Shown: positions 1 through 6,733, numbered from the stretch's first letter. The stretch: DNA of 11,403 nucleotides from Anaerolineaceae bacterium (GCA_028714615.1 JAQTMA010000131.1:1-11403); one strand, 5' to 3'. The notes: generated by a model from the sequence alone, not told the origin. Numbers and translations are program-made.

Positions 1-24
1 GGGGCGTCTCTACAAGTCCAGGTA

Positions 25-64
25 GCCGACACACTACGCAGTGTCCCGTTAGGGACGGGTCGGC
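25..64. other. Three-helix hairpin cluster, possible structured RNA or element end
   Basis: Three nested complementary segments are visible. An outer stem pairs GCCGAC (25-30) with GTCGGC (59-64). Inside it, ACACT (31-35) pairs with AGTGT (40-44) around an ACGC loop, and CCCGT (45-49) pairs with ACGGG (55-59), sharing one base with the outer stem. The helices abut with almost no unpaired bases, as in a three-way junction. The family is not recognised. It could be the 3' end of an RNA gene or riboswitch, a terminator of a gene to the left, or the end of a mobile element lying outside the window. No T-tract follows, so a simple intrinsic terminator is unlikely. Confidence 0.4.
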
Positions 65-161
65 CACTACAATAGCTTCAGGCGCATAGGGATGGGGAGT
101 ATCTCTCGTTGCCTCTTCGCCCCATTGCCTTTGCTCTTTAATCAAAAATCGGCAACGCCTG

Positions 162-182
162 CACTTGCGTGCGGTGCAAGTG
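162..182. repeat. 7-bp inverted repeat, possible operator or hairpin
   Basis: CACTTGC (162-168) and GCAAGTG (176-182) form a perfect 7-bp inverted repeat with a 7-nt loop. A -10-like TACAAT lies three bases further on (185-190). The repeat could be an operator dyad or a small RNA hairpin upstream of the membrane-protein gene. The rest of 65-231 shows no convincing reading frame. Confidence 0.3.
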
Positions 183-231
183 TCTACAATCTAAAATGCC
201 CCGTCGTTTCCCCGTTGCCTCAGCCCTGGAG

Positions 232-237
232 TATAAT
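232..237 (+). promoter_or_regulatory. -10 box (TATAAT) for the membrane-protein gene
   Basis: A perfect TATAAT lies 47 bp before the chosen ATG at 285, predicting a transcript start near 244 and a leader of about 40 nt. No good -35 is found at 16-18 bp spacing; the best is a weak TTCCCC/TTTCCC near 207-213. The call therefore rests on the -10 box and its position. Confidence 0.45.
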
Positions 238-284
238 TCAACGATATTTTACCCCTTGTGAAGAAACGGAAGAACGGTACTCCC

Positions 285-2123
285 ATGGACCAAACCTCAA
301 TCGATAACACTGCTGTGAAGGCTGGCAGGCCTTTCCCACAGGTCGCTCCGGGCAAGCTGTGGCTGATGTGGCTGCTCGGCAACGGCGTGGCCGCCGGGTT
401 GATCATTCCCCTGGCCATCGCCCTGCTCACCGCCCTGCAACAACCCATGGCGGCTTCACCCGCCGCCTTCCAGGTGGTGCAATGGCTGACCATCGTGCTG
501 GCTGCCGGCGCCATCGCGCTGGCTTCGGCCTTCGTCATGCGGCGGTACACCAGCCGCCCACGCCTGTGGTTCCTGCTAACCTGGGCGGCCTGGGCGGTGG
601 CCCTGGTGTATCCGACGACCCCGTTGTTCTTCCAGTATTACAACGCAGGCAGCAGCGTGCCGGCCAGCATCCAGTTCTATTCGCAAGCGGCCAGTATCCT
701 GAGCGCAGTGATCAAATTCGTCATCGTGGCATTCGCCCAGTGGCTGATCTTGCGCATCGACTATCGTAAAACCTGGACCTGGATGCTGTGGTCGCTGCTG
801 GGAATTGCGATTTCGGTGGGCATTTTGCTGGCCTTGATCTACGTCTTCCACCTGGATACGTTCCTGGCTTCCCTGGGCGACACGCAGATATATACCTGGA
901 TCTCCAACGGCGGTACGTACCTGGTGGCGTTTGCCGTATCAGGCCTGGGACTGGCAGGCATCCTCAACCACCCCGAACCCGACCCGGCCGAGCACGAAGC
1001 CGGGCGCGTGATCGCGGCTGAGTGGGTGGGCGCCGGCCTGGCGTACGCGGTGCTGCTCAGCGGGCTGCAGGCCACCGGGCTGTTCACGCTCTTGCTGAAA
1101 CCGTTCCAATCGAATGCCACCCTGCAGCGCCTCTTCACCTATTTCTGGGTAGGCGTCATCCTGGCGTTCACCCAGTGGCTGGTGCTGCGCCGGCGCACCA
1201 ACCTGGCGCTGGCCTGGGTGCTGGCCACCCTGTTTGGCACGATCATCGGCCGCGCGGCCGTATTTGGCCTGGGCAACGCCATCCAACCCGGAACCCCGCT
1301 CGCCGCCATCGCACAAAGCCCCTTCTGGTTCACCCTGATCGTCAGCTTATTGAGCACACTGGTGCTGGCTGCCCTGCAAGGCGTCGTCCTGGCCTGGCGG
1401 AACTATTCCCGGTACTGGTACTGGTTGGCGCTGTCGTTGGGCGCCAGCCTGGTAGCTTTCCTCGGCTCGTATTTCATTAACCAAACCATAGGCCTGGTTG
1501 CCACGGGATTGATCACCGGGCTAACGCTGGCCTGGGTGTTACAGACCGGCCTGGATGAATCCTGGGTGGCTTCCCCTGTGGAAGGAGAAGTAACAGCCCC
1601 GCAGTTGGATAAAGACAGCGAGATCATCGCCGAGCGTATGCGCCAGGCGCTGGGCCGCAACACGCGGGTGACGGTGTACGACGATTGCATGGAGATCGAA
1701 CCGGGCGCCTACCCCGACCGCGACCTGGCTCAGCGCCTGGTGACCGGGCGCGGGCAAGCGCAGATTTTCTCCGCAGCGCAAGCTCCGGCAGAAGAAGCGC
1801 CGGCTCCGCAAGACTCCCCGGTGATTCTGTCGCAGGATGGGATCGCCGCTGCCAGCGTACTATCTCCGAACGACCCGGAAGAGGTACGTTTGAAGCTGGA
1901 GCTGACCGAGGATGGTTCTGCTCAGGTAGCGGATTTCTTGAAGAATGACCCCGATAAAGGGCTTTACCTGGCGCTGGACGAGCAAGTGGTCATCGCACGC
2001 GCGCTGGACGTGGCCGAAGCCAACGTGCTGGAGCTGCGCGGCCTGGCATTCGAAGAAGCCAGCAACCTGGCTGCCATGCTCGATAACGAGCCGCTTTCGG
2101 TAGGCTACGAGATCGAAGACTAA
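285..2123 (+). CDS. Polytopic membrane protein (about 12 TM) with C-terminal SecD P1-like domain
   Basis: Function unknown. The 612-residue protein has about 12 hydrophobic segments between residues 25 and 420, then a soluble region (about 444-612). The membrane part carries a recurring module at 149-174, 294-322 and 362-386: (Q)W-L-x-L-R, a short polar stretch, then an aromatic-rich helix with a Leu-Gly turn. This suggests internal duplication. The soluble tail resembles the P1 domain of SecD. It has an IIxxRxxxALG-like start (447-457), then a PVILSQDGI segment (512-520), an LxLTEDGSAQVADF stretch (538-551), an LALDEQVV strand (562-569) and LAFEEASNLAAML (587-599), matching the SecD pattern of LAIVLDG...FTxEEAxNLAxxL. 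The RND-type TM block of true SecD is absent. The start is ATG 285, with GGAAG at 268-272 and TATAAT upstream; GTG 258 would add nine residues but has no ribosome site. The stop is 4 bp from the convergent gene. The SecD resemblance is from memory of the family and is moderately sure. Confidence 0.85.
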   Translation: MDQTSIDNTAVKAGRPFPQVAPGKLWLMWLLGNGVAAGLIIPLAIALLTALQQPMAASPAAFQVVQWLTIVLAAGAIALASAFVMRRYTSRPRLWFLLTWAAWAVALVYPTTPLFFQYYNAGSSVPASIQFYSQAASILSAVIKFVIVAFAQWLILRIDYRKTWTWMLWSLLGIAISVGILLALIYVFHLDTFLASLGDTQIYTWISNGGTYLVAFAVSGLGLAGILNHPEPDPAEHEAGRVIAAEWVGAGLAYAVLLSGLQATGLFTLLLKPFQSNATLQRLFTYFWVGVILAFTQWLVLRRRTNLALAWVLATLFGTIIGRAAVFGLGNAIQPGTPLAAIAQSPFWFTLIVSLLSTLVLAALQGVVLAWRNYSRYWYWLALSLGASLVAFLGSYFINQTIGLVATGLITGLTLAWVLQTGLDESWVASPVEGEVTAPQLDKDSEIIAERMRQALGRNTRVTVYDDCMEIEPGAYPDRDLAQRLVTGRGQAQIFSAAQAPAEEAPAPQDSPVILSQDGIAAASVLSPNDPEEVRLKLELTEDGSAQVADFLKNDPDKGLYLALDEQVVIARALDVAEANVLELRGLAFEEASNLAAMLDNEPLSVGYEIED

Positions 2124-2127
2124 CCCA

Positions 2128-2406
2128 TCAAACTAATCCGTTTTTGTTGAGGGCCCACTGCAGCTCGGCGGCAGTGGGCTCGATCAATATATCCCCCCCG
2201 ATTTGCAGGGTGGGGTGGCTGGCGTCACCGCCGGTCCACCAGCGCACCTGGCTGGCAGCGGTCGGGTCCGCTTCCATGTCGCGGAAGATAAACGGGATGC
2301 GCAGGCGGTCGAGGGTACGGCGCACCATTTGGGTTGCCGCGCACCATTGAGTGCCATAGACCACCACCGTGACCTTAGGATTTTGAGGAGTAGTCGATGC
2401 GTTCAT
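2128..2406 (-). CDS. Mycoredoxin/glutaredoxin-like protein, monothiol
   Basis: This 92-residue protein has a thioredoxin-fold glutaredoxin layout: strand VTVVVYG (12-18), active site WCAAT with Cys22, a helix, strand IPFIFRDME (37-45), a cis-Pro segment at SHPTL (Pro65) and an IGGDILIEPT strand (69-78). The WWTGGDASHPTL order and the ADPTAAS stretch resemble actinobacterial mycoredoxin Mrx1. The usual CxxC/CGYC is reduced to one cysteine (CAAT), and Cys22 is the only cysteine, so it can act only by a monothiol mechanism. The start is ATG 2406: CCTCCT at 2413-2418 reads AGGAGG on this strand, 6 nt upstream. A longer TTG start at 2427 would overlap the gene before it and lacks such a site. It is the last gene of a redox operon, 17 bp after the peroxiredoxin. 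Likely role: reducing the peroxiredoxin or low-molecular-weight-thiol mixed disulfides (inference). Confidence 0.85.
   Translation of the reverse strand: MNASTTPQNPKVTVVVYGTQWCAATQMVRRTLDRLRIPFIFRDMEADPTAASQVRWWTGGDASHPTLQIGGDILIEPTAAELQWALNKNGLV
2151..2181. repeat. Perfect 9-bp hairpin between convergent genes
   Basis: GCCCACTGC (2153-2161) and GCAGTGGGC (2171-2179) pair perfectly, extendable by a G-U and a G-C pair. The hairpin lies within the last codons of the minus-strand mycoredoxin-like gene and just past the stop of the plus-strand membrane-protein gene. Neither strand has a T-run directly after the stem; the TTTTT at 2141-2145 is on the wrong side for plus-strand transcripts. It may slow polymerase or protect 3' ends where the two transcripts converge, but it is not a classic intrinsic terminator. 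Confidence 0.4.
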
Positions 2407-2423
2407 ACTTAGCCTCCTCCCGG

Positions 2424-3152
2424 TCAACCTGGCCGGCCGGGCGTCGCCTGCCCCTGTAATTGTCCCAGTTGCTCGAAGAGCGTGTAGATGCTGGGGATTT
2501 TGTGCAGCTCCGGCGAGATCGTGCAGAAGCGGATCACCCCTGCCGGGTCGATGACGTACAGGGCGCGCTCAGTAAAGCCGTCGCTGTTGCGGTACACCTG
2601 GTAGCGCCGGGCGATCTCCCCTTTGGGATTGAAATCAGAGAGCAGGGGAAAGCGAATCCCACGCACGGCGGCCCATGCACCGTGGCTGTAGATGCTATCC
2701 ACCGAGATGGCCAGCAATTGGGTGTTGTGTTTGATGAACTCTTCCTGCTCGCTCTGGTATAAGCTGAGCTGGTCACTGCAAGCCGGGCTCCAATCCAGCG
2801 GATAGAAAGCCAGCACCACGTTCTTCCCGCGGAAATCCTGAAGGCTGATCGCCCGACCTTGGGCGTCCTTCAAAGAAAAGTCAGGGGCCGGGAATCCCGG
2901 CTTCAGGCCCTGGTTCTCGGCCACCCCTTCCATTGCGGGGGCCGAGTGATACAGATTGGCGATGTCTTCGAGAGTCGTACCGCCCCGCTGCGCCACGGCT
3001 GAGCCATCCGGCGCGAACGGCTTGTGCGTCTCGTGGATCATGGCGTGTAAAATGGAAAGGGCTTCTTTTTCGGGCGACTCTTTCAGTCTGGGTTCCAAAT
3101 TGCTAAAGCGTTTCTCTAACTCTTCAAGACGCGCATTTCGGGGAATGCTCAT
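2424..3152 (-). CDS. Peroxiredoxin, AhpE/BCP-like, with N-terminal extension
   Basis: Thiol peroxidase of the AhpC/TSA superfamily, cytosolic, predicted to reduce hydrogen or organic peroxides. The 242-residue protein has a hydrophilic, mostly helical extension of about 80 residues, then the peroxiredoxin fold from about residue 86 (PAPDFSLKDAQG). The active site YPLDWSPAC places the peroxidatic cysteine at 125 in a PxxxSxxC form of the usual PxxxTxxC. The supporting arginine is Arg196 in the ERALYVID strand. A second cysteine, Cys210 (RFCTIS), lies in a late strand; whether it resolves the disulfide is unknown. Most AhpE/BCP proteins are about 150-160 residues, so the N-terminal part is extra. 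The start is ATG 3152 with GGAGG 8 nt upstream (3161-3165); GTG 3167 would put the start inside that site. It lies 45 bp after the thioredoxin gene and 17 bp before the mycoredoxin-like gene. Confidence 0.9.
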   Translation of the reverse strand: MSIPRNARLEELEKRFSNLEPRLKESPEKEALSILHAMIHETHKPFAPDGSAVAQRGGTTLEDIANLYHSAPAMEGVAENQGLKPGFPAPDFSLKDAQGRAISLQDFRGKNVVLAFYPLDWSPACSDQLSLYQSEQEEFIKHNTQLLAISVDSIYSHGAWAAVRGIRFPLLSDFNPKGEIARRYQVYRNSDGFTERALYVIDPAGVIRFCTISPELHKIPSIYTLFEQLGQLQGQATPGRPG

Positions 3153-3197
3153 ATCTCTAACCTCCACCCTAATCTACAGTTGATATGGTTTGGGAGC

Positions 3198-3926
3198 CTA
3201 CCTTCCCAGCAGGGGAGTCACCCGGCTGCGTAAAGCTGGCTCAGGGAGAGCGCCGGCCCAACGATCGATGATCTGGCCGTTCTTCACCACCATCATGGTC
3301 GGGATGCTTTGCACCCCATAGCGGGCGGCTACCGCCGGGTTCTCATCTACGTTGATCTTGGCAAATCGCGCCCGTCCCGCCATCTCGTAAGCCAGCTTCT
3401 CAACGGTCGGTTCGACCATGCGGCAAGGACCGCACCAGGGCGCCCAAAAATCCACCAGCACCGGCTGAGGCGAACCCAACACTTCCTTGTCGAAGGTGGC
3501 GTCCGTTACCGGGAAAGGACGCCCCGGATTAACAGAGCCTGCGGCGGGGCGGGCGCTGTTGGAGTTTTCCGCCGGGCGAATCACCTGGGGCCGGGGACCC
3601 CGCCCCAGCAGGTACAACACATGCTGCTCCAGGTTAGAGGAGGAGATGTTCTCCGCTTTCGACTGCACCTGGCCCGTTTTCAAAGTAACGACAGCCGGCG
3701 GCTGGTTGATCTGGTAGCGTTGCGTCGTGGCCGGATTGTCTTTGACTTGCACCTGGGCAACCAGCACTTGCCCGGCATTATCGCGGGCAAGGCGGCTGAT
3801 CATCTCTGTCAGGGGGGAAGGTGGGACGCCATTGAGGAAGACGAGCGCCACGGGTAGTCCCGCGGCCAACACGCGGTCAATGCTCAGGTCGTTGGTTGTG
3901 ATCGGGGTATCAAAAGCACGAATCAA
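3198..3926 (-). CDS. Tandem thioredoxin protein (degenerate N-domain plus active C-domain)
   Basis: Thiol-disulfide reductase, first gene of the minus-strand redox operon. With a TTG start at 3926 it has 242 residues. Residues about 8-92 form a thioredoxin-like fold that keeps the VALVF strand and a cis-Pro-like PPAVV (76-80) but has NGVPPSP where the active site belongs, so it is redox-dead. A Pro/Ser-rich linker (about 110-136) leads to a complete thioredoxin domain (137-242). That domain has VDFWAPWCGPCRM (catalytic Cys165 and Cys168), KINVDEN and the cis-Pro IPT (Pro209). No signal peptide is seen, so it is cytosolic. ATG 3968 in the same frame would add 14 residues, but it lies between the -35 and -10 of the apparent promoter, while AAGGAGG sits 5 nt before the TTG. 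The likely partner is the peroxiredoxin downstream. The domain calls are firm; the start is a reasoned choice. Confidence 0.9.
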   Translation of the reverse strand: MIRAFDTPITTNDLSIDRVLAAGLPVALVFLNGVPPSPLTEMISRLARDNAGQVLVAQVQVKDNPATTQRYQINQPPAVVTLKTGQVQSKAENISSSNLEQHVLYLLGRGPRPQVIRPAENSNSARPAAGSVNPGRPFPVTDATFDKEVLGSPQPVLVDFWAPWCGPCRMVEPTVEKLAYEMAGRARFAKINVDENPAVAARYGVQSIPTMMVVKNGQIIDRWAGALPEPALRSRVTPLLGR

Positions 3927-3931
3927 GCCAT

Positions 3932-3938
3932 CCTCCTT
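3932..3938 (-). promoter_or_regulatory. Shine-Dalgarno AAGGAGG deciding a TTG start
   Basis: The plus strand reads CCTCCTT, giving AAGGAGG on the minus strand, 5 nt before TTG 3926 in the thioredoxin frame. The ATG one base after it is in another frame. A second AAGGAGG (3950-3956) directly follows the -10 box and is too close to the predicted transcript start to serve. Confidence 0.6.
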
Positions 3939-3956
3939 GTTCAGCAGCACCTCCTT

Positions 3957-3986
3957 ATCATATCGCATTGCGACTTGTTTTGTCAA
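3957..3986 (-). promoter_or_regulatory. Near-consensus promoter of the redox operon (TTGACA-N18-TATGAT)
   Basis: On the minus strand a perfect -35 TTGACA (3986-3981) is followed after 18 bp by TATGAT (3962-3957). Transcription should begin near 3950 and run through thioredoxin, peroxiredoxin and the mycoredoxin-like gene; their gaps of 45 and 17 bp fit one operon. No operator dyad for a peroxide sensor is evident beside it. Confidence 0.7.
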
Positions 3987-4034
3987 TTTTATCAGATTGC
4001 TCTCGGTTATACGGTCATGAGATGGTAATATATC

Positions 4035-4043
4035 TGATAGAAT
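4035..4043 (+). promoter_or_regulatory. Extended -10 (TGATAGAAT) for the diguanylate cyclase gene
   Basis: TGA-TAGAAT fits the TGn-TATAAT extended -10 form. It predicts a start near 4050 and a leader of about 30 nt before ATG 4079. The -35 region is weak, as expected for extended -10 promoters. The 11-mer TCTGATAGAAT recurs exactly upstream of the aldo/keto reductase gene. Confidence 0.5.
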
Positions 4044-4078
4044 CAAGACATGAGTCATCGGCCGATTTGGGGGTAAAC

Positions 4079-6733
4079 ATGCCAGGCGAACCGGATCATC
4101 GCGAGTTGCTTTCAATTTTGGTAGAGGCGACTTCTTCTGCGCTGTTTGCAGTTCAAGAACAACGGGTGATCTACGCCAATCCGGCCGCCGAGCAGCTCAC
4201 CGGCCGGTCTCTCGCCGAACTGAAAGGCATGGCTTTTCTCGAGCTGATCGATGCCGAACAACGCGAAAAAACCGCCGAATTGATGGGGGGAAGCCACCGC
4301 ATGCAGGTGACCACGCGCATCACCTGCAAGGACCAACTCACCTGCCCGGTACAGTTGTCCTGCCAACCGGTGCAGCTCGGTGGACAGGCGGCCTGGATTA
4401 TCACCATCACCGAGCAGCTTTCGGAGGCTATCGTCCGCGCGATTGCAGACGCCGTTGTGGTCTATGGAGTGGATGGGATCGTTCTGCAGGCTAACCCTGC
4501 CAGCGAGCAATTCTACGGCTTCGACCCGACCGGATACCCACAGCACGAGATTCTCCGGACCCTCTCCGTCCGGCGACTCGATGGTCGTCCGATTTCGCTT
4601 GACGAGCTGCCCTCGTCCCGCGCCCTCCGCGGGGAGCGGGTGGAGAACGAGCGGATGATTATCACCAACCGGATCGGGAAGGAGCGGGTCGTAGCGGTCT
4701 CGACTGCGCCTATTTATCACGGCAGCGGGTTAGCGGGGGCGGTAGTCGTCTGGCACGATTTCACCGAGCGCGAGCAGTTGCTGGGCATGTTGGAAGAACA
4801 ACAGGCCCGCCTGCAAGCGGTTATCGAGAACGCGCCTGAAGCGATTGTTATGGCAGACACGTCCGGGCAAGTAGTGCTGAGTAACCCGGCTGCAAAAGGA
4901 TTATTTGAGCCTGGCCAGCCAACCGGTGCGGACGCCGAATCACAAGCTCCGCAGTTTTGCTACCCGGACGGCACCCCCTACCGTCCCGCCGACCTGCCGT
5001 TGTCGCGCGCCATACGGGAGGGAAAACCGCAGATGAACATCGAAGCGGCGCTGCATACTGCCAATGGGAAACGACGCGCCTTGTTGATCAGCGCTGCGCC
5101 CATTGTGGACCGGCGCGGCAAGCCGGCCGGTGCGGTAGCGGTTTTTCAGGATATCAGCCAGCGCAAGCGGGATGAGGAATCGATCCGGCGCGAGTCCGCT
5201 CGCATGGAACTGGTCGCCACCCTGTCGCAGGCTTTTGCGGAGGCCGGGTTGTACTACCCGTCCGTCCTGGGCACCATCTCCAGGCGGGTGGCCGAATCGC
5301 TGGGTAATGCCTGCATCATCCGCCTGGTCTCCGACGACGGCCAGTGGCTCGACCCGGTGGCCTTCCACCACACCAACCCGGATGCCCTGGCCATCTACCG
5401 CACCATGTTGCGCGCATCGCGCAAGCGGGTGAATGAGACCCTGGGAAGGCAGGGTTTGCCGCCGGACGAGCCGCTGGTGGTGCTGGATATGTCGGCCAGC
5501 GACTTGCAATCGTTGGATCAGGCCTCGGCCGGGCTGTGGGGTGAACAATACCCCGTCCAGACCGCGTTGCTGGTGCCGCTGCGAGCTCAGGGACACTTCA
5601 TCGGCACCCTGACAGTGGTGCGCAGCAGTATCGAAAACCCGTTTACCTTGGAAGACCAGATGCTCATCCAGGACCTGGCTGACCGGGCCGGGCTGGCAAT
5701 CGATAATGCCCGCTTGTATGCAGCCGAAACCCAGCGAGCTCACGAGCTTGAAGCCTTACACCACGCCGCGACGGCTTTGCTGGCCAACCTGGACCTGGAC
5801 AGCTTGCTGGGCCAAATCCTGGAGACGGCCCGCAGCGCCATCCCTACCGCCGAAAAAGGGCTGCTGCACCTGGCAGACCAGGACAGCGGAGAATTCAAGG
5901 TGCGCGCCATGCTGGGGTATCAAAACCCAACCATCCGGCGGTCGAATAGGCGGGACGCGCCGGATTACCTGATGGATGCCATCCGCCAGAGGCGCGCCTT
6001 GCTATTCAACGACCTGCCTGGAGCCAGCAAACCGGGAGGTTCGAGCAATCCGCGCTCCGTGATTGTGGCTCCGCTGGTGCTCGGACAATCCGTGTTGGGG
6101 GCGCTTTCCCTGACCTCCGCACGCCCAGGCGCTTTTGGCGAGGCGGACATGCGGTTATTGGTCAGCCTGGCGGCTACCACCACGGCAGCCATCCAAAACG
6201 CCTTGCTGCACAGCCAGGTCCAGCGCCTGGCCGTGACCGATGACCTGACCGAGCAATACAACCGGCGTGGCTTCTTTGAATTAGGCGAGCGCGAGATCGA
6301 GCGGTTCCATCGCTTCGGGCGCGAGCTTTCCATCATTATGTTGGATATCGACCATTTCAAGGAAATCAATGATGCATTCGGCCACGCGGTAGGCGACCAG
6401 GTGCTCGCCACCCTGGCGCGGCGCTGCCGGACGCACATCCGCCAGGTGGACGTGCTCGGCCGGTACGGCGGGGAGGAGTTTGTCATTTTGCTGCCGGAAA
6501 CCGACATGGCAACGGCGGCTGAGATTGCCGAACGAATCCGCAGCTCGATTGCCAGCGAACCGGTTGCCACCCCTCAGGGCGAGATCGCGCTTTCAATCAG
6601 CCTGGGAGTAGCCTCGGCTACCCCGGAGGTTCTTAACCTGGCCGCCCTGCTCGACCGGGCAGATGCAGCCATGTACCAGGCCAAGCAAAAGGGAAGAAAC
6701 CGGGTCGAGGTGACTACCGATCCCCGCGGTTGA
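4079..6733 (+). CDS. Diguanylate cyclase, PAS-PAS-PAS-GAF-GAF-GGDEF
   Basis: Predicted to make cyclic di-GMP from two GTP in response to signals sensed by its N-terminal domains. The 884-residue protein has PAS domains at about 8-112, 114-232 and 238-365, the last two with the same DGxPxxxxxLPxxRA insertion (168-183 and 297-312). GAF domains follow at about 373-550 and 557-715, then a GGDEF domain at 716-880. The active site is GGEEF (797-801) with metal ligands in LDIDHF (755-760), so it should be active. An RxxD inhibitory site (Arg788-Asp791) lies five residues before GGEEF, predicting product inhibition. No TM segment or signal peptide is seen, so it is cytosolic. One small oddity is DDLTEQYNRR (721-730) in place of the usual D-LTG-NRR. 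The start is ATG 4079 with GGGGG 5 nt upstream; earlier in-frame starts lie before the -10 box. It is divergent from the redox operon. Confidence 0.92.
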   Translation: MPGEPDHRELLSILVEATSSALFAVQEQRVIYANPAAEQLTGRSLAELKGMAFLELIDAEQREKTAELMGGSHRMQVTTRITCKDQLTCPVQLSCQPVQLGGQAAWIITITEQLSEAIVRAIADAVVVYGVDGIVLQANPASEQFYGFDPTGYPQHEILRTLSVRRLDGRPISLDELPSSRALRGERVENERMIITNRIGKERVVAVSTAPIYHGSGLAGAVVVWHDFTEREQLLGMLEEQQARLQAVIENAPEAIVMADTSGQVVLSNPAAKGLFEPGQPTGADAESQAPQFCYPDGTPYRPADLPLSRAIREGKPQMNIEAALHTANGKRRALLISAAPIVDRRGKPAGAVAVFQDISQRKRDEESIRRESARMELVATLSQAFAEAGLYYPSVLGTISRRVAESLGNACIIRLVSDDGQWLDPVAFHHTNPDALAIYRTMLRASRKRVNETLGRQGLPPDEPLVVLDMSASDLQSLDQASAGLWGEQYPVQTALLVPLRAQGHFIGTLTVVRSSIENPFTLEDQMLIQDLADRAGLAIDNARLYAAETQRAHELEALHHAATALLANLDLDSLLGQILETARSAIPTAEKGLLHLADQDSGEFKVRAMLGYQNPTIRRSNRRDAPDYLMDAIRQRRALLFNDLPGASKPGGSSNPRSVIVAPLVLGQSVLGALSLTSARPGAFGEADMRLLVSLAATTTAAIQNALLHSQVQRLAVTDDLTEQYNRRGFFELGEREIERFHRFGRELSIIMLDIDHFKEINDAFGHAVGDQVLATLARRCRTHIRQVDVLGRYGGEEFVILLPETDMATAAEIAERIRSSIASEPVATPQGEIALSISLGVASATPEVLNLAALLDRADAAMYQAKQKGRNRVEVTTDPRG

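Noticed and set aside
25..90. tRNA or other standard RNA gene at the left edge
   Set aside because: There is no acceptor stem, T-loop or anticodon arrangement; the helices do not match a cloverleaf.
258..284. GTG start adding nine residues to the membrane protein
   Set aside because: No ribosome site lies before it, and it is only about 14 nt from the predicted transcript start; ATG 285 has a GGAAG upstream.
3968..4078. Upstream in-frame start for the diguanylate cyclase
   Set aside because: It precedes the extended -10 at 4035-4043 and overlaps the divergent redox-operon promoter; ATG 4079 has a ribosome site and fits the PAS1 start.
4940..5743. 267-codon antisense open frame
   Set aside because: It lies wholly within the PAS/GAF region of the cyclase on the other strand, has low-complexity composition, and is typical of shadow frames in G+C-rich genes.
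5965..6570. 201-codon antisense open frame
   Set aside because: It is antisense to the GAF2/GGDEF coding region, shows no domain pattern, and is rich in Ser, Arg and Ala as expected for a shadow.
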